Source: Bemisia tabaci (Eukaryota; Arthropoda; Insecta; Hemiptera; Aleyrodidae). Taken from it: a stretch of 64,000 nucleotides of DNA. The stretch is taken from the NCBI RefSeq assembly GCF_918797505.1, contig NC_092797.1, forward strand, positions 18,241,372-18,305,371, read 5' to 3'. Positions 23,188 to 34,655 of the stretch are shown in pieces. The notes beneath the pieces were generated by a model. It was not told where the DNA came from and did no database searches. It was given only the letters and a program-made list of their open reading frames with translations. The translations under genes and the position numbers were made by a program. Numbering within the stretch: the first letter of the stretch is position 1; the number at the start of each line of letters is the position of its first letter.

Positions 23188-25143
23188 GTTATTAAGCTAT
23201 AGCCGAGCGGCGGGCGTCGAGCGCTTCGGTGTACACCACGTCGTACAAACGTAACCACACGCCACGGCCGCAACCTAATCGCCTCAATTTGGAGGTTAAT
23301 AGTACGAAATCAAAGTGATTCGAGAATGGAAATCTGCAAATCAGAAAGGTCAAATGGTCTGGTCTGCAATTATATTTGATTTCATTATTTGTTCTTATTC
23401 CTGCTCTCCGGGATGAAGCGCTAGCGACTGGTGAACGAGGATCCCATCACCCAAGCAGAGGGTCCGCGCCCTTTTTGTCAGATTGTATTGAAAAATCAGC
23501 ACTTTCCCCCATGGAAACCCGTTTAAAAGTCCAAATTTTATTGCACAACCTGGAAACCTCGGTCCATGAGTTGTTGCCGGTCGTACCTACTTCAATCCGT
23601 AGTAGCAGATTGCGAGACTAATGATAATAAGCACTCCAAGATTCGCGTTCCGCGCTCGCTAATAATGCTAGTCCACACTTGCGGGCAGAAAACCTAGGTT
23701 AGGAAATTCATAGTCCGTCGAACGAGATAGGTACCTACAAAGACTGTCACAAAAAACTGAGAGTTGTCCAGTCTTTTACAGATTATTTTGCGATCTGAAT
23801 ACGGTTTGCAGCGAGTCTTGGGGCTCATAATCACCTCTCTAGCAAACTCTAATCGAGCTTAGTTTGTTGAATATTGGTCAAGTAAATCAAGCTGGGACCG
23901 ACTTCGCAGTTTTTCACACAGCGAGTGTTTTTCGGGGATTCTTTCTTTTGCGGCCGATAGTTCTGATTTTAGAAAAGTGACATCATATAAAGAAAAAAGT
24001 GAAAATTGTATAAAAAACTCTAAAATTCTCACCTGAACACCTTCTCTAGTAAAAGTGAGTCAGTCTGGACGTCAGGCTGACTACTCACTTTTCCTTCATG
24101 AAGGAATGCCGCAAGCACACGCTGAATGTGGGAGCTGAACGTGGAAGTCATCGGCCCCGATGCCTAAATTTTGCGCGTGACGCGCAAAATTCAGCAACGA
24201 TTCTCAGCGACCGTCGGATAATATCGGATTTGTCTGAACTATTTGAATAGATTTGATACACATTTGGATGAAAATAATAACTCGAATTAGTGAAATTTCC
24301 GCTGTTGGGCGATGACTGTTGACTACCACATTCATGCAGCAGCCAAATTCAGCGTGTGATTGCGGTAGAAGCCGGAAACGTGGGAACTCGCGTACTTGCA
24401 AGACACAATGTTTTTCCATAAATAACACCATTTCCAAGAAAATCTATGATGAAAGTCGCCGTACCGACCTACGTCATCAAAAAAAGTCCAAGATGCCCGA
24501 AATGCAAACACCTTTTTATTCTCTATGAAGTGGGAGTGCTGCAGTGGCGTGGCGTCCATAGGTTCGCAGTGTTCGCCGAACACCCTAAAATATTTTGAAA
24601 CAATTAATAAATTATGGCTAAGAATGTGGGAAGCAATACAGAATTGTGAATAGTAGATCGCAAATAAGTATCGGGCGCTTGGCTTCCGACATCGGCATGT
24701 GGCGCGGCGGAGAGAGAAAATCCTGTGACGCGTGGTCCGCACCGGCTACCGAACCTGGATGATCTGCGTACGGTGAGGAGAGAGAACCTGGGTGCAATGA
24801 TGAAGGGGCAAAGGGTACACGAGAGTTTTAGAGTTACACTCCACACATTTCTTCTCTCCCCCCACCCCGTTTTTCTGTAAAAAAAAGTTTCGTCTAATTT
24901 TTAAAAAACAATATTTACACGTGAAAACGAAGCAAAGTCCTGCAGTGGAAAATGAGAAAAAAACTGCTGATTTACATCCTGAAATTGCCTCTAGAGAGCA
25001 TCAACATTTTTCGGGGAAGCCCCCCCCCCCCCCCCCACTCACCCCCTATAAGAAGTCCGCGTACACCCCGCAGAAATCCGCGGCTGTTTCGGGGGGGGGG
25101 GGGGATGGCACCACTGGGTAGGTACAAGTATATCGCGGATCTA
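23188..25143. other. No gene recognised; several inverted repeats
   Basis: Contains a hairpin at about 24,050-24,093 (AAAAGTGAGTCAGTC against GCTGACTACTCACTTTT). A longer pair matches GCCGCAAGCACACGCTGAAT near 24,108 with ATTCAGCGTGTGATTGCGG near 24,346. A single arm (24,462-24,530) of the palindrome at 26,759-26,942 is present, as is a hAT-like terminus CAGTGGCGTGGCG at about 24,541. C and G runs lie at 25,021-25,036 and 25,091-25,104. The open frames here are by-products of these repeats. Confidence 0.5.
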
Positions 25144-26335
25144 CAGGGTGTAACAAAAGTCCGTCCCACCTCTGCTAACTTTTGAAGGAATAAAGCTAGG
25201 GAAATGAAACTTTGGGAATGTTCCTATCTCAAAGGGAACCATCTTTTAGCGGGGTCAAAATTTTGGGCAACTTTTTTTTTTTCAAGTAGCAACCCCTATC
25301 TTTTGATATCTCGTTCGCAAGAACATAAAAAACTAAGAATTTTGGCGCAAACCGCAGATCAATATCATAATTTTTGACCGAGTTATGATAGGTCAAAGGT
25401 CAAATTTGACCCATTTTCAAAAAATCATAACTCCGGTTTAAATTATCGTATAGAAAAAAATAAAACGGGCAAATTTACCAAATTGTGTTCGCTTTTAAGT
25501 AAAAATTGCAGAAATCACTTCGAACCAATTGGGGGGGGGGGGGGGGGGGGGGGGGGTTCGGACCCCTAAATACGCCAATTCAAAGATCATTCAATTTTCC
25601 CGCAAAATAAGCCAATTTCCCCTAGATTTGCCTCCACATTATCTCAGTAAGGTCAAAATCAGTTCAACATTACGTTCGCAAGTCCTCAAATTTCGGGAAA
25701 AGTTAAAAAAAAAAAAACGAAATTTAAGGTGATAAAATTTGACCGTTTAAATGTCGTTTTTTTTAAACTTTTCCCGAAATTTAGGGACTTGCCAACGTAA
25801 TGTTGAACTGAATTTGACTTTACTGAGATAATGTGGAGGCAAATCTAAGGAAAATTGGTTTATTTTGCGGGAAAATTGAATGACCTTTGAATTGACGTAT
25901 TTGGGGGTCCGAACCCCCCCCCCCCTTAAAATTAGTTCGAAGTGATTTCTGCAATTCTTACTTAAAAGCGAAGGTAAATTTTCCCGTTTTATTTTTTTCT
26001 CTACGATAATTTGAACCGGAGTTATGATTTTTTGAAAATAGGTCAAATTTGACCTTTGACCTATCATAACTCGGTCAAAAATTAAGATATTCATTTGCGG
26101 TTTGCGCCAAAATTCTTATTTTTTTTATGTTTTTTCGAATGAGATATCACAAGACAGGGGTTGCTATTTGAAAAAAAAAAATAGTTTGCCAAAATTTTGA
26201 CCCCCCATCCAAAAAAAAAAAAAACAGATGGTTCCCTTTGAGATAGGTCAGATAGGAACATTCCCAAAGTTTCATTTCCCTAGCTTTATTCGTCCAAAAG
26301 TTAGCAGGGGTGGGACGGACTTTTGTTCCACCCTG
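25144..26335. mobile_element. 1.19-kb near-complete palindromic element, TA-flanked
   Basis: Starts CAGGGTGTAACAAAAGTCCG and ends CGGACTTTTGTTCCACCCTG. The two arms of nearly 600 bp are inverted copies almost to the centre near 25,740; paired blocks include GGGAATGTTCCTATCT, ACCGAGTTATGATAGGTC, and a poly-G run facing a poly-C run. TA flanks both ends (25,142-25,143 and 26,336-26,337), consistent with a Tc1/mariner-type TA duplication. Transposase-like frames are absent. A transcript would form a long hairpin. Confidence 0.8.
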
Positions 26336-26758
26336 TATATTGTACTCATTCAAAATACGAGTCATTCTCATTATAAATGACACGACGGGAATTCGAAAGT
26401 AATAGCTGTTTCCAGTTTAATACAACTTCCAATCCAACTCTCCCTCTTGGACCGAAAACACCGGAAACATTCTGATAAAGCTGATCAATAGTATTGAGCT
26501 GATAGAGCTGATTGAGAAGAATATCTTGAAAATTCCCGCGATTTTCGGTTAAACTCGGAATAAATGAAATGAAACGTTATGGCCCAATCATGCAGCCTGG
26601 TTCAGAAATTGCCGACTTTCATTTGGTCCACGACTCCAATTCCTCTGTGTTAAAACAATAACACAGTATTCACTCCAATAAAAAAAAAAAAAAAAAATTG
26701 TGAGGTTGTTGTGAGGTTAATTCTTCCTTTGTCGAATTTTCTCAGGTCTCCTCTCCTC

Positions 26759-26942
26759 CATAGAGAAAAAAAAGGAGGTGTTTGCATTTCGGGCATCTTG
26801 GAATTTTTTGATGACTTGATGACGTAGGTGGGTACAGTGTGAAGGGGACGTCCCTGTACCCAGCTGTACCCACCTACGTCATCAAGTCATCAAAATATTC
26901 CAAGATGCCCGAAATGCAAACACCTCCTTTTTTTTCTCTATG
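26759..26942. repeat. 184-bp palindrome upstream of the transposase gene
   Basis: Left arm CATAGAGAAAAAAAAGGAGG and right arm CCTCCTTTTTTTTCTCTATG mirror each other. The arms continue through GGTGTTTGCATTTCGGGCAT, CTTGATGACGTAGGTGGG and their complements, leaving a loop of about 30 bp centred on 26,850. A lone right arm occurs at 24,462-24,530, so this is a dispersed repeat family. It lies about 315 bp before the transposase ATG. Confidence 0.85.
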
Positions 26943-27014
26943 CCTCTCCTCGTCTTTCGCCATAATAGTGATCAGGGGGTGGAAAGTCAGGTGGGGGGAA
27001 TTTGTGAAGGTTTG

Positions 27015-27256
27015 GTTTCAACGCTTGACCGATGGAGCGCTGCTGTCGCAGAAATTGAGACGTCAGCGGTCAGCTGATCTCGAAGCCTACTCCGTGGTGT
27101 GGCATGGAATTCACGTGGGTTTTTCCGAATCAGCCATAGCCATTGCCATAGTGAATTATTGGTTACGAGTATACGAGTACGTTCGCAAAAGTGTAAACAG
27201 TTGAATTGAACGGATTTGTTTGTGTGGAGTTTTATAATATTTGACAATTTGTGAAA
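27015..27256 (+). promoter_or_regulatory. Likely promoter and 5' leader of the THAP/P-element-type gene
   Basis: The 20-mer CTTGACCGATGGAGCGCTGC (27,024-27,043) also occurs, identical and in the same orientation, upstream of XPNPEP3 at 33,777. Similarity extends to TTTCA upstream and to AGCGGTCAGCTGATCTCGAAGCC downstream, where the other copy reads AGCGGTGAGCTCGAACC. The transcription start is inferred to fall between here and the ATG at 27,257. Confidence 0.5.
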
Positions 27257-30200
27257 ATGTCCAAGTTTAAATCGTGTTTCGTCGATGGATGCTTCCATAA
27301 CGAAGAAAACTCGTCGCACTTATTCCATCGTTTCCCGACTGCCGGAAAACGGAATTCCCAAAGGTAAATAATGCATGTTTTATTCATCACTCTTCTCTTC
27401 TCACGGTTTGCACCAATAACTATATTTCAAGCCGTGTTCCCCTTTAATGTCATGGATAATGGGTCGTGATATGTATCTTACTGATGACTGTAGCTTTCGA
27501 AAAATCTGGGCCCAGGCTCGAAGTTAATTTCAAGTATCAGATTGCTCGGTACATCCTTTCACATTGTGTCGCCCAAAAATGAATCTTGGCTGCTTCCTGT
27601 GCCGATTGACGACGTTAAAAGAATGGATTATAAGTTTTAACTTAGATGTAAATATGATTAGGAAGCATATCCCTATTTGTAAATTCTCTATGAGATCAGA
27701 GTTCTGAGTTTGGCCTTGCCAAGTCTATGCAATCTTTATCTCCCTGTAATTTTCTCTGTGACACAAGGTGTGAGTTTACCGCACTCTCGACGCAGCATTC
27801 ACTTACACCCAAGCTCATATCGTTGTGCAAACATTTTGCCAGTCAAATATGCATTTTTATTGTCTGCTTCATGAAGCAAGTATGTGCTATGAGGTCAATA
27901 CTGATGATGTCAATTTGCAACTTGCTTGCTAAAGATGATGAGCAGAAGCCTGTTTGAAGGATTCTGTAATTCAGAATTTGAAGACTTAAGAATACTCTAA
28001 GGATGACCTAATTAAAAATAATCTAAATTAACTTCTGTTTTAATGAGTCATTTCTTTATGCTGAAACATAATTTTAATTCTCTTGAATTCTTTCTGTGTT
28101 GCAGGGTTAACACTTGGGCAGAATTTTCCAAACCAGAGGCACCTCTAGACTCCAGTGAAATCCAGAAACTGTACATGCGTCAAGTCTTTATCTGTGGAGC
28201 TCATTTTACTGCTGATTCTTACCAGGAAGTTAATCCCTCAAAACTCCACATCCATTCCATACCCAAAATTCCTCCTTCTTCTATACCGTCCTCTTCCTAT
28301 CCCATCGGATCTCCTTCCTTATACCCACCGCAACCCTCACCTCAGTATCCACCAACTCCTCCCAGTGATTCCTCAAGCGACCAATTCCCAAGCACCTCTT
28401 CAGATGGTCCTTTACCGATGGACATTGATCCTGTAATTCCTTCCGCTCCTCCAGAACTCCCCCTCACCTGCCCTGGAGAAATATGCTCCTCTGATTCTAC
28501 TCCTACCTCTGCTCCTGAAATCCCTCAGCCACAGCTGGACCCTCAGAACACCCCAGTCACGCCAGAATCCTCCACTAATGAACGTTCTGCCCGTTTAACT
28601 GCCTCCAACAAAACACCAGTCTCTAAACGATCCCTTTTGAAAGATTTAAATGTCACCAGATTCAATAAGTTAACCCCCCGAAAGCAGCGACTTCTGTTGT
28701 CAAACAGGCGGAAAGAAAGGTCCCTAAAAAGGATGAAAGATCAAATTAAAAACTTGAAAGTAAGAACATCAAAAACTGTCATTGATTTACCTGCATTCAA
28801 AAATTTTCCACCTGCTTTAAAACTCCTCATAGAATCCACTTTAAGAATTGGGAATTGCAAGCCCAAGGGAAGGCGATGGACGTTGGAGGATAAGATTCAA
28901 GCGCTAACCTTGCACAAGAACTCCCCAAAAAACTACGCCCTACTCCGAACCTTCTTTCCTTTACCCTCTGCTCGTACTTTACGTTCCGTACTCTCTAAAG
29001 TTCCTTTTTCACCTGGTATTTGTCAACCAGTCCTAGACGCTCTTAAGAAATCAGTAGCAGCGATGAATCCGCTCGACAGATATTGCACACTAATGTTCGA
29101 TGAAATTTCCCTGCGCCAGCAGCTCTGGTACAACCGAGGGCAGGACCGCATCGAAGGTTTTCAAGACCATAAAGGACAAGGGGTCAGTTCAAAGTTGGCA
29201 GACCATGGTTTGGTTTTCATGATACAAGGTTTGCGGCGCCATTACAAGCAACCTGTGGCATATTATTTAAGCCATTCAGCGACAACCGCAGAGAGACTGG
29301 TGATTTTCATCAAGAATGTCATCCGTGCATGCAGAGATGCAGGCCTGCACATAGCATCCACTGTCTGTGACCTGGGGACGAGCAATGTCAGTGCCCTGAA
29401 GAAGTTGGGAGCAACACCGGAAGAACCTTACTTCTATTTAGATGAGGAAGAGAAGGGTAAAATCCACACTATCCTGGATCCTTGTCACCTGCTGAAATGC
29501 ACCCGAAACAACCTTATGACCAAAGATGTAACATTTACCGTGGACATGAATGGGAAGAAGGAGACCGGTGAGTTGTATTCATTACCATTCAGAATTCCCT
29601 CTTCTAATTTTTCTCTTTCCATTCATTACTGAAGCACTCCTGTTATGCCTCAATTGTTGATCAAGTTTCCTCTAAATTGGATGTTGCGAGCTTGCATATT
29701 CTTTCAAATTAATTTTTGAGTCGTGGGACTGAAAAATTTAGATTTAAACTTTATGTTTAAGGAGTGGAAGAGCAATGCTCAGTTAGGGTAGGTCCACTAT
29801 TCTCAAACTAAGTTTAGCATCCTCTGGTAACAGATCCAGCCTTCTCTTCTAGAAATCTTGGAACATCCAGTTGCATGAGACTTTTTCATAGGATGAAAAT
29901 TGCTGATGAAATTTTAAACGTATACTTGCCTTGTTCAATTTTTTTTTCTTTTTTTTGGCTGATGGAGCATTTTTTGGTAAGATTTTTTGACTTCCCATCA
30001 TCTGTCATGCTGAACGCAAACTTAAGTTTAAAACTCTTTTAAAACATAATTATTGATCCTGCAAGTGGCATAGAATTCCTAATAATTCTTAAATACTCTC
30101 CTTGTTCCAGGCACAGCCAAGTGGTCCCATATCCAGAAAGTAGCCGAGGAAGACAAGAAATTGGTTTTCCGCAAATTAGCACATATAGATGACGATGACC

Positions 30201-32226
30201 TGAACCCTGATCGATGTAAGAAGATGAAAGTTGCTGCTGCGGCTCATGTGCTTAGCCATACTGTTGCCAGTGCTGTCGAGTATGAACATAGGAATGGTAA
30301 GGATCAGGCTGTATTTCTCTCCCTCCCCACCCCATTTCCATCTTTTTGTGTTATTCACCTTAGTGTGTCAAAACTCAGAGCAGGGAATCCGTTTTTTCAG
30401 TAAATCCCTTCTAACTTTCTGGAGTAAAAATATTTGTGGAATGTTTCATACAGTTTTTGTTTCATTAGATTGCTATTCTTTCCATCTTTCGGAACAGTCA
30501 TGAAAGCAACAAGGTACGGCGCCAGTCAGCAGCCCCCCCCCCCCCCCTCTCCAACAAGCATTGGAAGAAAAGATCTTGCTTCAGAATTTTCAATACTCAT
30601 TTTCAATACCCAAAAAGTTTTCCTAATCTGTTAACTGTTTCTCCAAGAAGTGCGTGCTACAACCGTAGTTCTAAATGAATCTTTGATATAATTGAGGGGC
30701 TTTTCAGAAGAAGAGCCTGCAGCAAAAAATAGTGTTGGAGAAAATTGAATTTTAAGTTTCCATGATTAGTCTCTGGCCATTGAAGGTAAGTAATATCGGG
30801 AATTGAAATCAAAACTCTGATATTAGTAACGGACAGTGGCCAGATAGTAATTATGGAAATTTCAGACGCATTTTTCTTAACGCTGTTTTTCGCTACGGGC
30901 CCTTTTTACGGGGAGCTCCATAGTTGTTAATACCTAGATAATGTTTCTGATCTGATAGATGCTTATGTTGCACGAGCAATGTCACATTCTAATTGCTAAT
31001 AACACCTCATTATCGATTCAAATGTAAATGTGCCAAGTTTGTTTCATTATGCATGTGTCCGTGATGCACCCGACTGAAATTCTAATTCTCTTTGTTTCGC
31101 TCTGATTTGTTTCATTCCAGGTGTTTTAAAGGATGATCCAAGTGCCATTTTCACTGCCTACTTCACCAACAGCGTGGATGACATGTTCGATTCAGTCAAT
31201 GGTCGTGGTATGATACCCTATAAGGGGAAAGTGCTGCGCACACGAATAGATGAAAAGAGCCCTCACATTGCATTTTATGAAAAAAGTATGCGCTTTGTCA
31301 GAACCTGGAAATACACTGGCAAAGAAGCTCCTCCTCCGCACATACCTGGCTGGATTACTACATTTAAAGCAATTAAGTATTTATGGTTAGATTTGAAAAA
31401 GGTAGGATTTTTATACTTAGATCCTAAGCGTCTCAACCAAGATCCGATTGAGAACTTGTTTGGTCTCATTCGAGCTAACTGCGGAGGTAACAGTAGGCCG
31501 ACTTGCCCCCAATTTGCGGCTGCATTGAAAACAATCATAATTAATAACTTTGCCTTTTTAGATATTAAAGGTATGAACTGTGAAGCTGATGAAGCCAAAC
31601 TTTTGACGAACTTGCGATCATTTCTAGAAGCTGAGGCTGAACCAATTGAGAGTGTAAGCGAAGTTCTAGACAGTTTAGTCCCAATTGGTGGCAAGACAGA
31701 GAAAGAGATGGAAGCAGCTGTTCTCAAAGGTGGAGGTGAGGCTGACACAGTTGCATATATTGCAGGCAGCGTAGCCAGATCTATCCTCAGTAAAGTTAAA
31801 TGCTTAGATTGTGAGCCAGTGTTAAAGACTGATTATAATGTAGGGCCTATCAGCGCCGCTCACTCCTGGATCAGCCAAAAGGAGTATAATAAGTCAAAGC
31901 GTAGTTTAGTTTATCCCACACAGAAATTAAGCACTTGTGTTGGTTCTTGCCTCCATTTTGTGGAAGATTTCCTAAATAAACGACCCTATGTCAGAAATAT
32001 TAGGGAAACCATCATAACCATCATGACCAAACAGTATGATTTTTCATGGCTGGAAAGTTGTCCGAATGAGGACCATGTTGAAGCCACGTTGAAAATGATC
32101 TGCGATGGTGTGTTTTTTATCAATGTAAAATGGTGGTGTCAAAGGTTTAATAAGAACCTGTCCGCAACTCAGTTTGCCAAGAAGAAGAAGGTTGAGAAGA
32201 AAATCAAAACCTTGAAACATGTTTAA
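27257..32226 (+). CDS. THAP-domain, P-element-type transposase (THAP9-like), 4 exons
   Basis: Exons 27257-27363, 28105-29567, 30111-30296 and 31121-32226 join in frame across GT..AG introns to give 953 residues, near the size of human THAP9 and longer than the Drosophila P transposase. The N-terminus is a THAP zinc finger: C7 and C12 (CFVDGC), then C66 and H69 (ICGAHF), the C2CH spacing of DNA-binding THAP domains; intron 1 splits it. A proline/serine-rich linker and a basic, probably coiled segment near residues 220-260 follow. The RNase H-like core shows D368 (MFDEISLRQ), D458 (VCDLGTSN), the DPCHLLKCTRNNL motif and E696 (QDPIENLFGLIR), so the acidic triad known for P transposase appears intact. 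The frame has no stops or frameshifts. I found no matching terminal inverted repeats, so it may be domesticated or immobile. Confidence 0.9.
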
Positions 32227-32440
32227 TTGTTCATCGACTGATTTGCTTTTCAGCACAGCATCCTTTGCAAACAGAGTTGCTAAAAGAAATTTCATTGAAT
32301 GAAATTTTGTGAAATATCTTTTTTTCCCCATGAAATTTCTTCCTGTAATCTCTCACGAAATTTCTTAACTCTGTTTGCAAAGCTAATTATCAGATTAAAA
32401 ATTAAGGAATCTGGCACTGAATGTATATTGTAGGAAAACA

Positions 32441-32446
32441 AATAAA
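32441..32446 (+). terminator. Polyadenylation signal of the transposase gene
   Basis: AATAAA lies 215 bp after the stop codon, the first canonical signal in that 3' region. Confidence 0.6.
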
Positions 32447-32906
32447 TTTATAAAATTAAGTGGAAATGTAATGAAACACAATTTAAATGTAATATATGTA
32501 AATGAAGTATTGTCAATGTAATGTGAGGCTATGTACTGTAAATCTAATGTTAATGAAATGTATACAATTGTTTGATATCATTACGCCTGCTTGGCTACTG
32601 CTCACATGAACTTGCTTTGTCATGTGCATTTCTTTTTCGGAACTTTTAAGTTAGGTCTGCCACAGAAATTTCAGGATGATTCATGAAAAATTAGCATCAG
32701 CAGAATACACCTTTCCAATACCTTTTTAAGCCTGTCTTTGTGGTTTGTCCATTATTGTACCTTCTTAGTGAAGTCTTTAAAAATCTATATCTTTTGGAAT
32801 TTTTAAAATTTGAAAATGTTTTCATTTTTTTGCATAATACAGAATACATTATCCCTCCCAAAATTACTCTTATCATTTAATTTGCATCCTCAAGAATACA
32901 CTTGCA

Positions 32907-33142
32907 CACGGAAAAAATTAAATTGCTGATTTACCAATTATTTTGCTTAAAAAAGTGACTGCAATGTTTCAACATGGATTTCACAACCAAGAAAAGCTAC
33001 TTTAACTACTATTGTACCTATGCTAATTTAACCATGGGGGCGGTCAAATTAGGAATTTTTTGTTGTTAAATCTACTTTGAAATAATCCAGTCACTTTTTT
33101 TAGCAATTGAATTGTTAAATCAGCAATTTAATTTTTTCCGTG
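32907..33142. mobile_element. 236-bp fold-back MITE, CACGGAAAAA type
   Basis: Left arm CACGGAAAAAATTAAATTGC and right arm GCAATTTAATTTTTTCCGTG are perfectly complementary, and pairing continues with TGATTTA / TAAATCA and AAAAAAGTGACTG / CAGTCACTTTTTT. The loop is about 120 bp. It lies between the transposase gene and XPNPEP3. The ends match the type at 12,406. Confidence 0.8.
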
Positions 33143-33649
33143 CAGGGCTCATGATTCGCATCATTGAGTTCAAAAGAAGTTAATGCAGGAAACTGTGTGT
33201 TACCTGCTTCCGTGTATACTAAGAATATTTGAAGCCATTCAATTATTACTTAATTTTCTTGAAGTTACCTTCTGCAATCAGTGAAATCATGAACGCTTAA
33301 ATTAATTTTTTGCAAGGAAAAATATCTTAAACCTGTATTTGATATTTTGAAAATTAGTGAAATTTTTCTCTCTATTTGCGTGTATCTCTCCTCACTTCTG
33401 ATTGTTCTTCCTTCTGTTTCATTGTGATAAGCGGTAAAGAGAAATTGTAAAGTGTTGCTCACGGAAATGAGTCCTTGCCTTTGACACAAGACCAGACAAT
33501 CTATTTTCTCAGTCATTCATTTCTCCAAATAATGATAATTCTTTCATGCTATTTAGGCAAAGTATGAAATTTAAAATTCTTTTGGTGTTTCCTCTCAGCT
33601 CACTCTTTTAACTGACGCAATTTACAAATTTACCGCAATCGCTTTGAAA
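33143..33649. other. Intergenic, no gene recognised
   Basis: AT-rich spacer between the MITE and the XPNPEP3 promoter region. The minus-strand open frame in it has no recognisable content. Confidence 0.4.
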
Positions 33650-34641
33650 CTTGGCGCTGCAAAATCAGAAGTGAGAAGGGAGCACCGATAGGTCATAGAT
33701 AAAGCGTGGTAGGAGGACGCGGGCGGGGCCGGTAGGAGTAGGGTGCTGCGGGGTGCGGGGGACAAGTGTTTCACGACTTGACCGATGGAGCGCTGCGAGC
33801 GGTGAGCTCGAACCTTAACAACAAAACGAACATTGAGTGACCATTCTCTAGTAGGTCTGTTTTCTCTGATAGTGATTAAAATGTGATCATTCCTCCTGTC
33901 TCAGTGAATAAGTTTTATTATTTGTACGTATCACACGGCAACCTCTGAAAATTAACTCTCGCTTTTTTTACCCTCGCGAAATTAACTTGAGCGTAAGTTT
34001 CAGTGGGAAAGTTGTACATCTCTAAGTTCTACTACTCCTGACTCCTGTCTCAAAGCCGATTGAAACTCCTTTTGACTGGTTCGTTTAGCCGTCCTTAGTG
34101 AATGTCGGTTTTATCAGCACTTATCGAGAGACAATGAAAATTTCTAAGCTCTTGGTAGACTAGCTGTAGGCGATTCCGAAAATGTACCTTCAGCAAACGC
34201 CTTAAAAGCATGCAAGGAGAATATCTTCCGCAATGTGTGTCCATGGAAAGAACTTATTCTGGAGGTAAAACAAAATATCGTAGTTAATCAACTGACTCAA
34301 CTCAACATAGGATAGTTTTAGTTGATGTTTTTGATTTGACCTATAATGAATAATTCAGCTTAGTATCTATCTGCCGTTCTTTTAAATCAGTTTTGTGAAT
34401 GTAGCACTCATACTACCATTAATCTCTCTAGATGCCTCTGGCGATTTTAAGAACTCTCTTATGAGGATTAGTCATGTGAAGCATTTCTGTAGGGCAGCAA
34501 TGGTTTCTCACCTGGTGCTCATCTTTGAATTTATTAGTGTCAACTAAACTACTGTGCATCAAATTCATAATCTTTTTGTCCTGGAGGGATTGTGGCGAAT
34601 TGATGGAACAGCACCTAAATTTGACTGCTTAAGGTTTGCAG
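33650..34641 (+). promoter_or_regulatory. XPNPEP3 promoter and probable spliced 5' leader
   Basis: A GC-rich block (33,700-33,770) is followed by the 20-mer CTTGACCGATGGAGCGCTGC at 33,777-33,796, shared with the upstream gene. A probable leader exon ends at GGAG/GTAAAA (34,264), and an acceptor TTTGCAG ends at 34,641, 14 bases before the XPNPEP3 ATG. If spliced so, the leader would hold a short upstream frame starting at 34,210 (MQGEYLPQ...) that stops before the main ATG. The leader structure is inferred from splice motifs only. Confidence 0.5.
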
Positions 34642-34655
34642 AGGACTGAGCAACA

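Noticed and set aside
24921..25185. Proline/glycine-rich overlapping frames
   Set aside because: Produced by poly-C and poly-G tracts next to the large palindrome, not by a gene.
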